Source of the DNA: a bacterium
Lineage (GTDB): Bacteria > Spirochaetota > UBA4802 > UBA5550
DNA: 6,650 nucleotides
Direction: 5' to 3'
NCBI GenBank assembly: GCA_024224995.1
Contig: JAAENB010000384.1
Coordinates: 1-6,650 of the forward strand
Shown: positions 1-5,166 of the stretch, in pieces
Numbering within the stretch: the first letter of the stretch is position 1
How the letters are laid out: each line of letters begins with the position of its first letter
Translations under genes and position numbers: made by a program
The notes under the pieces: model-generated
Databases searched by the model: none
What the model saw: the letters and a program-made list of their open reading frames with translations, nothing else
Told to the model about the DNA's origin: nothing

Positions 1-10
1 CGCCACCCCT

Positions 11-40
11 TGAAAGCGACGTGACGTCACGTCGCTTTCA
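11..40. repeat. Perfect 30-bp palindrome
   Basis: The 15 bases from 11 (TGAAAGCGACGTGAC) are followed directly by their exact reverse complement at 26-40, with no spacer. The centre is GTGACGTCAC. There is no T-run on either side, so it is not a normal intrinsic terminator. A spacerless perfect palindrome of this length could be a protein-binding site, a cruciform-forming site or part of a dispersed repeat. No gene in the window is placed to use it as an operator, so its role is unknown. Confidence 0.9.
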
Positions 41-43
41 GAA

Positions 44-62
44 AGAATCTTCGGCTGATTCT
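44..62. repeat. Short hairpin beside the palindrome
   Basis: AGAATC at 44-49 pairs with GATTCT at 57-62 around a 7-base loop. It follows the 30-bp palindrome by three bases. No T-run follows. It may be part of the same repeat unit as the palindrome; no function can be assigned. Confidence 0.5.
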
Positions 63-230
63 CCCCGGAACCTGTACAGAAACCGATCCATTTATATAAA
101 CAGTTTCTTCTATATATTTCCCTGCTTCGCTGGGTCAGTTGCTCTTTAAGAAACTAAAATTTGGTTGTTGTGCGCGGGCCTGGAAGTCTCGAGGCAATAT
201 GCCAGGGTAACGCCCCGGAGGGTCGTGATT

Positions 231-458
231 ATGTAGCTCGGGGTTTCAACCCCGTGTGGGCTTTCCCCGGAAGAAAGAGCGGAGTTAGCTGAACAACTTT
301 TTTCCACTCTCGATCTGTCTTTTCAAAAGAAGAATGATGAATTATGGGCCCGGGAAGCTGAGAGCCGTATTGACGAACATGAACGTGGTGAGATTAAAAC
401 CGTTTCCGCGAAAGATGTTTTTGACAGGATTGCTGCAATGAAAAAAAAATTTCGGTAA
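231..458 (+). pseudogene. Remnant of an addiction-module antitoxin (TIGR02574 / Unstab_antitox type)
   Basis: The frame from 261 to the TAA at 456-458 encodes 65 residues beginning LSPEERAELAEQLFSTLD and later containing ELWAREAESRIDEHERG, with VSAKDVFDRI near the end. This matches the body and tail of the short antitoxin family TIGR02574 (about 75 residues), which is usually paired with a ParE/RelE-like toxin. The N-terminal dozen residues are not seen. The in-frame ATG at 231, eight bases after a GGAGG-like ribosome site, is followed at once by TAG (234-236), and a GC-rich hairpin fills the gap up to the homologous part. No in-frame alternative start is visible after that stop. No toxin gene follows; the next gene is convergent. 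I read it as a 5'-damaged orphan antitoxin. A non-standard start or a sequence error near 234 is possible. Confidence 0.7.
239..254. repeat. REP-like hairpin CGGGGTT/AACCCCG
   Basis: CGGGGTT at 239-245 and AACCCCG at 248-254 form a 7-bp stem separated by two bases. It lies in GC-rich sequence (about 171-260) unlike the AT-rich stretch just upstream (about 90-160). The hairpin sits exactly where the start of the antitoxin-like gene should be, so it may be a REP-type or similar mobile repeat that displaced the N-terminal codons. I cannot confirm that it recurs elsewhere in the genome. Confidence 0.55.
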
Positions 459-464
459 ATCTTA

Positions 465-508
465 AACCGATCACCGATCACCCCCGCCCGGCAGGGCGAC
501 CGATAACC
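465..508 (+). repeat. Dispersed repeat with mini-hairpin, left copy
   Basis: The element starts with AACCGATCACCGATCACCC (465-483). A small hairpin follows, with GCCC (486-489), loop GGCA and GGGC (494-497). It ends in CCGATAACC (500-508). An inverted copy lies at 6116-6156 with the first 19 bases identical. The hairpin there has a different stem sequence but keeps the pairing, which suggests that the fold matters or that this is an active repeat family. It sits in the 58-bp space between the antitoxin remnant and the convergent 739-residue gene. Confidence 0.75.
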
Positions 509-516
509 AACCCAGA

Positions 517-2736
517 TCAGTCGACTTTTTCCCCCTCATCCCATTCAATGGTATTTTGCAGTTTTCCAAATTCGGAATAATATCTCCAGTCGCCGTCTTT
601 TTTACCGTCTTCAAAGCTGCCTTTGCTTTTTGCCTGAGTAGAGGGATAGAATAGCTTTGCGAAACCGTTCATTTGCCCGTCTTCGTAGGGGACAGCAGCC
701 TTACGCGCGCCGTTCTTAAAATATTCTCTGTAGGTGCCGGTGATTTTACTGTTTTCAAAAGTCATATCGGCTTTTTTTTGTTTCCCGGCTTTGTTGTAAT
801 AAAATACAGCCTTGCCGTTAACTTTGCCTTTTTTATAGGTGACAATGTTCCGGATATTACCGTTTTTATAAAAGCTCTTCCATTCGCCCGTAAGCTTGCC
901 CCCGGTAATAATCCCTTCGTATTTGGGTTTGTTTTCGGAATAAAAAACAGTATGAGGCCCTTCTTTTTCAAGGTCTTCTTTTGGAAGTTCAATTTTAAAA
1001 ACAAGGGCTTCATAATCGTCGTTGAACAGGTCATCGGCCGAAGCAATTTCGAGCTTGTCTTCCAGAGCGGCTTTGGAGTCGTGCTCGGCAAGGAGCGTGG
1101 TTTTGTAAACAGTGTCGTCTTCGCCAAGCATCTGAAAACCAATACGGGCAAAGCTGAGAATAAGGGCTTTGTTCTTTTTGAGGCTCAGCCGCTGTTTGGG
1201 TTTGCTTAAGGTATAGAGATTGGTATATATCTTGGGCATTTGAATAAAAATGTTGATATTCGCTTCGTCATCGAATTTGTCTTTAAAATCCATAAAGGTT
1301 TTTTTGCGGGCAAGCGTATTTTTAGAAATATAATCATCGATCATTTTTTTAAGCATGGCTTCGGAATTGGAAAAAACAACATAATCACCGATATATGTAA
1401 AATAGGGTTTTTCCAGTTTTCGAAAGAGACTGCCAAAGAGCAGCTTAAGAAAACCGTGCAGGTTGAGATAATTGATCCGGTAGTTTTTGTAGGTAACAAT
1501 ATCGAACCGTAAGGGGGTGGTTTTTTTTATCTGTTCCGTAAGATGGGTGAGCCCGGTTTTGGCATCATCGATATCCGAGGCATGAATACCCATAACCACA
1601 TCTTTGGCCCGGGTCTCTTTGGAAGAAGGGCGGAGTTTGGCAAAAAAGATCTCGTTCCCGATCCAGCTGAAGAAGTCCTGTTTAAGATCGGTCTTGAGAA
1701 TATCCTCAAGTTTTTTAATCTGTTTGGCGTATTCTTTGCTTTTATCCGCAGAAAATTCCTGCTGCATACTGTTGAAAAAATCATCAAAACTGTCAAAGCA
1801 GATAGACAGGGAAAAGGCAGTCTGGTTGGAAAGAACTTCAGGGGAGCGCATTTTACCCGGTTCAACCCTGGCAAGAGCATTCACATGAGACTTGATATCA
1901 TGCATATTGGTATAGCCGTTAAGACTCAGTATATCATCTTCAAAATGAATATTAAAGGCAGCGAATGCCAGGATTTTGCTGAATGAATAATCGAGATCAC
2001 TGCTCGCGGAAACCATTGTATTAAGCATTCGTTCCAGTTCAGCGTAGTTAAAATAAAAATTGAACAGTTTGTTGGAACTGATGCGGAATTTGCTGTCCTG
2101 GAACTTGTCATTGGTATTCCAGTTACTAACATCATCGTTTTGTATAATGGAAAAAAGAACAAGGTCTTGATTTAAGCTGGCAACAAGAAGATTGTCGATA
2201 ATAGCCAGGTAAAAAGTAGTACCTTTTTTGGTGTCTTTCATCTCAATGATCTCTTGTACGACCGTTTCTCCGTTTACTTTTCTTGTAATTTCTTCCCGTT
2301 TAACCTTGAAGCCGGATAAAGAAAAGGCTTCTTTAAGCCCGGGAAGCTCCGCGGCTTTTTGCATATCAATAACAACAAGGAAATCCAATGAGGTAGAGCT
2401 GGTAACATGGGCGGAAACAACCAGTTTCCTGTCTTTCAGGATAAAATCAAGAGCATCTCTTTTATCCAGCAAATCGTCGATTTTTTCAATAGATTCATTG
2501 ATATCGCCGAAATATTGGCTTTCTACAAGATAGCTCCACAACTTGCTCTCTCTGAGAGCGGTCACGGCATCGGTAATATTTTTGGTCTCCAGCATAAAGA
2601 GCGAATCGGAGGGGATAACATTGAATGTACTTTTTGTTTTGGCAGTGGTTAAGAAGTAAAAATAAGCGGTATAGCCGCCAATAAGCAGGAGGCAGACCAG
2701 TAATATAGAACCCAGTATTTTAAATATTTTTTTCAT
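517..2736 (-). CDS. Membrane-anchored DUF3352-like protein with C-terminal MORN-variant repeats
   Basis: This 739-residue protein opens with MKKIFKILGS and one hydrophobic segment (about residues 7-28), so it is probably N-terminally anchored with the rest outside the cytoplasm. There is no lipobox. The segment after the anchor (VIPSDSLFMLET, residues 40-51) and the long body to about residue 600 resemble the poorly characterised DUF3352-like proteins; this is recalled similarity and not a strong motif. Residues 605-739 contain five repeats of about 24 residues with cores such as LTGEWKSFYKNGN, ITGTYREYFKNGA and KDGDWRYYSEFGK. These are typical of the MORN_2 (YwqK-like) variant repeats, likely a beta-rich binding surface. 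No catalytic motif is visible. The gene is divergent from arsR, with 200 bp between the two starts. The ribosome site is weak (AGAG). Whether the ArsR operator affects it is unknown. It looks intact, and its function is unknown. Confidence 0.88.
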   Translation of the reverse strand: MKKIFKILGSILLVCLLLIGGYTAYFYFLTTAKTKSTFNVIPSDSLFMLETKNITDAVTALRESKLWSYLVESQYFGDINESIEKIDDLLDKRDALDFILKDRKLVVSAHVTSSTSLDFLVVIDMQKAAELPGLKEAFSLSGFKVKREEITRKVNGETVVQEIIEMKDTKKGTTFYLAIIDNLLVASLNQDLVLFSIIQNDDVSNWNTNDKFQDSKFRISSNKLFNFYFNYAELERMLNTMVSASSDLDYSFSKILAFAAFNIHFEDDILSLNGYTNMHDIKSHVNALARVEPGKMRSPEVLSNQTAFSLSICFDSFDDFFNSMQQEFSADKSKEYAKQIKKLEDILKTDLKQDFFSWIGNEIFFAKLRPSSKETRAKDVVMGIHASDIDDAKTGLTHLTEQIKKTTPLRFDIVTYKNYRINYLNLHGFLKLLFGSLFRKLEKPYFTYIGDYVVFSNSEAMLKKMIDDYISKNTLARKKTFMDFKDKFDDEANINIFIQMPKIYTNLYTLSKPKQRLSLKKNKALILSFARIGFQMLGEDDTVYKTTLLAEHDSKAALEDKLEIASADDLFNDDYEALVFKIELPKEDLEKEGPHTVFYSENKPKYEGIITGGKLTGEWKSFYKNGNIRNIVTYKKGKVNGKAVFYYNKAGKQKKADMTFENSKITGTYREYFKNGARKAAVPYEDGQMNGFAKLFYPSTQAKSKGSFEDGKKDGDWRYYSEFGKLQNTIEWDEGEKVD

Positions 2737-2819
2737 AACAATCTCTTTTGTTTAATTGGTTTTCCAGGGGGTGCCCGGTAGTATCTTTAATGTTTGTATG
2801 ATATGAAGAAAGTTTGCAA

Positions 2820-2843
2820 GCATTTTTTTTTCAAAAAAAATGC
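2820..2843. repeat. A8/T8 hairpin in the divergent intergenic region
   Basis: GCATTTTTTTT (2820-2830) and AAAAAAAATGC (2833-2843) are exact reverse complements around two bases. It lies between two divergent starts, so it is not expected to be a terminator for either gene. The A/T tract may act as a bent or easily melted upstream element just before the probable arsR -35 box. Confidence 0.55.
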
Positions 2844-2852
2844 CGTTTTCAC

Positions 2853-2881
2853 TTGACGATCCTCCAAATAATTAGTAAATT
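2853..2881 (+). promoter_or_regulatory. Probable sigma-70-type promoter of arsR
   Basis: TTGACG at 2853-2858 is five of six to the -35 consensus. Seventeen bases later comes TAAATT at 2876-2881, four of six to the -10 consensus. Transcription would start near 2888, inside the 32-bp palindrome, as expected for a repressed, autoregulated promoter. If the organism is a Bacteroidota member its main sigma factor prefers different boxes, so the assignment is tentative. Confidence 0.45.
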
Positions 2882-2884
2882 AAG

Positions 2885-2916
2885 TTTGACAGTTCGATAA
2901 TTATCGAACTGTCAAA
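2885..2916. promoter_or_regulatory. ArsR operator O1, perfect 32-bp palindrome
   Basis: TTTGACAGTTCGATAA (2885-2900) is followed without spacer by its exact reverse complement (2901-2916). It ends 20 bp before the arsR start and overlaps the predicted transcription start. The inner part, AGTTCGATAATTATCGAA (2891-2908), recurs with one change before the next gene at 3291-3308. ArsR-family dimers bind 12-2-12-like or shorter AT-rich palindromes near their own promoters, so autoregulation is the natural reading. Confidence 0.8.
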
Positions 2917-2936
2917 GGGTTTAAAACAGGTGAAAC

Positions 2937-3239
2937 ATGGACACAAAGCAACTGGCAAAGGTATTTAAAGCGCTCTCTCATCCAAACAGGCTGGAACTGT
3001 TCCTTGAGATTGTAAAAAAGAATGAAGCTTCTTTTGAAACGGAGTGTACAGAGTGTTTTATAACCGATATTATGGAAACCCTGAGCATTGGCGCGCCAAC
3101 GGTCTCTCATCACCTGAAAGAGCTGGCTAACGCGGACCTTATTTACACAGAACGGCGGGGAAAGTTCCTGGTTGCAAAGATAGACCTGGAAACCCTTGAG
3201 GAAGTAACTAAAGCATTATCTTTTAATCCAAAGAAGTAA
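2937..3239 (+). CDS. ArsR-family winged-helix transcriptional regulator
   Basis: The 100-residue product has the full ArsR layout. An N-terminal helix carries FKALSHPNRLELFL (residues 10-23), the recognition part reads SIGAPTVSHHLKELANADLI (about 50-69), and the wing is YTERRGKFLVAKID. The length is normal for the family. The classical metal-binding ELCVCDL box is not preserved: the equivalent region reads ECFITDI, but a CxxC pair (C37, C40) sits just before helix 3. Those cysteines could bind a metal or act as a thiol switch, which is inference. The start ATG is preceded by AGGTGA. A 32-bp palindrome lies upstream and an intrinsic terminator follows the stop. A second operator copy before the flavoprotein genes suggests this repressor controls them as well as itself. 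The inducer is unknown. Confidence 0.93.
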   Translation: MDTKQLAKVFKALSHPNRLELFLEIVKKNEASFETECTECFITDIMETLSIGAPTVSHHLKELANADLIYTERRGKFLVAKIDLETLEEVTKALSFNPKK

Positions 3240-3245
3240 CAACCC

Positions 3246-3281
3246 GGGGCAAATCGACAAAAGCGGTTTTGCCCCATTTTT
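3246..3281 (+). terminator. Intrinsic terminator after arsR
   Basis: GGGGCAAA (3246-3253) pairs with TTTGCCCC (3268-3275) around a 14-base loop and is followed by ATTTTT. It begins six bases after the arsR stop. It should uncouple arsR from the following genes, which fits the presence of a second operator and start region after it. The loop is long, so some readthrough is possible. Confidence 0.75.
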
Positions 3282-3290
3282 AGAACCTAA

Positions 3291-3317
3291 AGTTCGATAG
3301 TTATCGAATTTTACAAT
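3291..3317 (+). promoter_or_regulatory. ArsR operator O2 and probable -10 box of the redox operon
   Basis: AGTTCGATAGTTATCGAA at 3291-3308 matches the core of the arsR operator (2891-2908) at 17 of 18 positions. The palindrome arms TTCGATA and TATCGAA are intact; only the central pair is broken. TACAAT at 3312-3317 is a good -10 candidate four bases downstream. No convincing -35 box is seen, and the operator occupies the spacer, so a bound repressor would block RNA polymerase. Confidence 0.75.
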
Positions 3318-3357
3318 AATGAAAATGATAGCAGAAGATAAACAGAAGGAAAATAAT

Positions 3358-3939
3358 ATGAGCAAAAAGATACTGGTGATACAGGCCCATCCCAACAATG
3401 AAAGTTTTTCTGCGGCACTGGCCGACTCCTATGGGCAGGGCGCTGAGGCTGCCGGTGCGGAGGTGCGGTATCTTAACCTCACTGATATGGATTTTGATCC
3501 CATACTCCGGAAAGGATACCAGGAGATACAGGAGCTGGAACCGGACCTGGTAAAAGCGCAGGAGTATATCATCTGGGCCAATCACCTGGTCTTTACCTAT
3601 CCAATATGGTGGGCTACTATACCGGCACTGCTCAAGGGATTTATAGACCGGACAATTCTACCGGGATTTGCTTTTCAGCAAAGCCAAAAGAATGAATTCC
3701 CCGGGAAGCTCTTAAAAGGGCGCAGCGCTCATTTAATTGTAACTATGGATTCACCACCGTGGTACTTCCGTTTTTTTACCAAACGGCCCGGTCATAACAT
3801 GATGAAAAAAGGGACTCTTCAGTTTTGCGGTGTTAAGCCCGTACGGATAACGGAATTCGCGCCAATTAAAACATCAACTCCGGAACAGCGGCAAAAATGG
3901 CTGGAGAGCATTAAAGAAAAAGGAAAGAAATTAGTTTAA
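3358..3939 (+). CDS. Flavodoxin_2-family NAD(P)H:quinone-reductase-like flavoprotein
   Basis: The 193-residue product has the fold of the KefF/MdaB/NQO1 group (PF02525), which uses FAD or FMN and NAD(P)H for two-electron reduction of quinones and similar electrophiles in the cytoplasm. The strand-loop KKILVIQAHPNNESFS (residues 3-18) is the flavin phosphate-binding part. YPIWWATIPALLKGFIDR (81-98), followed by LPGFAF, is the family signature. An earlier in-frame ATG exists at 3319, but it is only 11 bases after the operator and next to the -10 box. The ATG at 3358 has AGAAGGA eight bases upstream and gives the usual MSKKILVI start, so it is preferred. It is the first gene after operator O2. 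The spacing to the next gene is 51 bp with no terminator visible. The exact substrate is unknown. Confidence 0.9.
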   Translation: MSKKILVIQAHPNNESFSAALADSYGQGAEAAGAEVRYLNLTDMDFDPILRKGYQEIQELEPDLVKAQEYIIWANHLVFTYPIWWATIPALLKGFIDRTILPGFAFQQSQKNEFPGKLLKGRSAHLIVTMDSPPWYFRFFTKRPGHNMMKKGTLQFCGVKPVRITEFAPIKTSTPEQRQKWLESIKEKGKKLV

Positions 3940-3990
3940 AATATAAAAAAGTATACGTCCAACATTTATTAACAAAGGGAGGAAGACAAA

Positions 3991-4167
3991 ATGATACAAA
4001 TAGAAAGATTAAACCTTGAAGTTAATGCCATTGAGATATTGAAAGACCCGGCCGTACATTCGCTCAAAGCGGTTTCCGCGGCTCTTGCTTCAATACGAGA
4101 ACAAAGCCGGAGAATTGAATTTAACTTTGAAAGTAGCGGTTTCAATAAAGAAGTTAATATTCACTAA
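3991..4167 (+). CDS. Small 58-residue protein of unknown function
   Basis: An ATG at 3991 with a strong AAAGGGAGGA ribosome site (3974-3983, eight-base spacing) opens a 58-codon frame ending at TAA 4165-4167. The product begins MIQIERLNLEVNAIEILKDP, has a likely helix around residues 13-41 (including VHSLKAVSAALASIREQS) and a polar tail RIEFNFESSGFNKEVNIH. There are no cysteines, signal peptide or membrane segment. I do not recognise a family. It lies between the quinone-reductase-like gene and the nitroreductase, with gaps of 51 bp on both sides and each gene carrying its own ribosome site, so it is probably co-transcribed. It could be a partner or regulator of one of the flavoproteins, but nothing in the sequence shows this. 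Confidence 0.72.
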   Translation: MIQIERLNLEVNAIEILKDPAVHSLKAVSAALASIREQSRRIEFNFESSGFNKEVNIH

Positions 4168-4218
4168 AAAAATGAGTCAGAGATATTTATAAGAGTTAAA
4201 AAAAACAAGGAGGCTATA

Positions 4219-5091
4219 ATGAAATATAGTAAACCAATAAAAGAAATTATGGACGAACGGTATTCATGCCGATCATATAGTAACAATCTCATAGAAAATA
4301 ACAAAGCTGAAGAACTTAATGAGTTTTTTTCCGCGAATAGCAAAGGCCCCTTCAACGGAGAGTCTCGATTTGAACTGGTGGCCGCGTCCGGGGAGGATAG
4401 TAATACCTTGAAAAAGCTGGGAACATACGGAACCATTAAGGGAGCTACGGGGTTTATTATTGGCGCGATGAAGAGTTCGGAAAAGGATCTTGAAGATTTC
4501 GGCTACCTTATGGAAAGAAATATTCTCATGGCTACGGATAAAGGGCTTGGAACCTGCTGGCTTGGCGGAAGCTTTTCCAAAAGCGGCTTCTCTAATAAAA
4601 TCGGTGTGGGTGAAGATGAGCTTGTTCCTGCGGTTGCTTCTACGGGGTATATCGCGAAAAAGGTAGCGGTTTTTGATTCCATTACCAGGTGGGGAGCGGG
4701 TTCAAAAAAAAGAAAATTTCCTGAAGAGCTTTTTTATCTTGATAATTTTAATACGCCTTTAGGCGAAGCCGATGCCGGGAAATACGCGCTTCCTCTTGAA
4801 ATGGTCCGGCTGGCGCCTTCGGCTTCGAATAAACAGCCCTGGAGAATTATCAAAGAAAAAAACAAAAATGTTTTTCATTTATATTTACAAAGAACCGGGA
4901 AATATTACGAAAGAAACAAGCTCCTGTTTAAACTGGCCGACATGCAGCGCATCGACATGGGCATTGCCATGTGCCATTTTGAACTGACTGCTCTTGAAGC
5001 CGGTCTCAAAGGAAGCTGGAAAGTTAATGACCCGGAAATTGGACCCCTTCCAAAAGCGACTTCGTATGTTGTTAGCTGGGTAGGGAAGTAA
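4219..5091 (+). CDS. TM1586-type nitroreductase
   Basis: The 290-residue protein belongs to the nitroreductase superfamily and best fits the TM1586 branch (PF14512), in which one chain holds two related halves that mimic the usual homodimer. In the first half, ERYSCRSY (residues 13-20) is the FMN phosphate-contacting SxRxY-like motif and GLGTCWLGG (109-117) the usual glycine-rich turn. In the second half, RLAPSASNKQPWR (197-209) repeats the FMN-binding SxxNxQPW pattern, followed by DMGIAMCHFELTALEAGL (246-263). Such enzymes bind FMN and reduce nitro groups, quinones or other electrophiles, but physiological substrates of this branch are poorly known. The start is set by AAGGAGG (4207-4213), five bases before the ATG. 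It follows the 58-residue gene by 51 bp and precedes the exported flavodoxin-ferredoxin gene by 75 bp. Confidence 0.9.
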   Translation: MKYSKPIKEIMDERYSCRSYSNNLIENNKAEELNEFFSANSKGPFNGESRFELVAASGEDSNTLKKLGTYGTIKGATGFIIGAMKSSEKDLEDFGYLMERNILMATDKGLGTCWLGGSFSKSGFSNKIGVGEDELVPAVASTGYIAKKVAVFDSITRWGAGSKKRKFPEELFYLDNFNTPLGEADAGKYALPLEMVRLAPSASNKQPWRIIKEKNKNVFHLYLQRTGKYYERNKLLFKLADMQRIDMGIAMCHFELTALEAGLKGSWKVNDPEIGPLPKATSYVVSWVGK

Positions 5092-5098
5092 AGGGGAA

Positions 5099-5107
5099 GG
5101 TAATCGG
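5099..5107 (+). repeat. Solo GGTAATCGG repeat motif
   Basis: GGTAATCGG also occurs at 6116-6124 as the end of the right dispersed repeat, and as a variant (CCGATAACC) at 500-508 in the left copy. This one stands alone, eight bases after the nitroreductase stop. It may be a decayed or minimal copy of the same repeat family. Confidence 0.4.
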
Positions 5108-5120
5108 TAGAGTTTGTTTT

Positions 5121-5148
5121 AACTTCAAACCTCAAACTTTAAACTTTT
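5121..5148 (+). repeat. Heptamer tandem repeat, four units
   Basis: Four imperfect 7-bp units follow one another: AACTTCA, AACCTCA, AACTTTA and AACTTTT. They fill much of the 75-bp gap before the flavodoxin-ferredoxin gene and end 18 bp before its start. Short tandem heptamers in intergenic spaces are known in several lineages. A role in mRNA stability or as a replication-slippage site is only conjecture. Confidence 0.6.
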
Positions 5149-5166
5149 TGTATAAGGAATTAATTT

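Noticed and set aside
161..300. Structured RNA or tRNA in the GC-rich block upstream of the antitoxin remnant
   Set aside because: Only short local hairpins are seen; no cloverleaf, conserved tRNA loops or rRNA-like words could be recognised.
673..2652. Several plus-strand and alternate minus-strand frames of 80-180 codons inside the 739-residue gene
   Set aside because: They overlap a long well-supported coding frame, lack ribosome sites and show no family features; they are shadows.
3319..3357. Upstream ATG giving a 13-residue extension of the quinone-reductase-like protein
   Set aside because: It lies almost on the -10 box and next to the operator, has no ribosome site, and the added residues are not family-like. 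The ATG at 3358 has a good ribosome site.
2901..3585. Minus-strand frames across arsR and the first flavoprotein gene
   Set aside because: They run antisense to clear family members and through the terminator and operators; no motif supports them.
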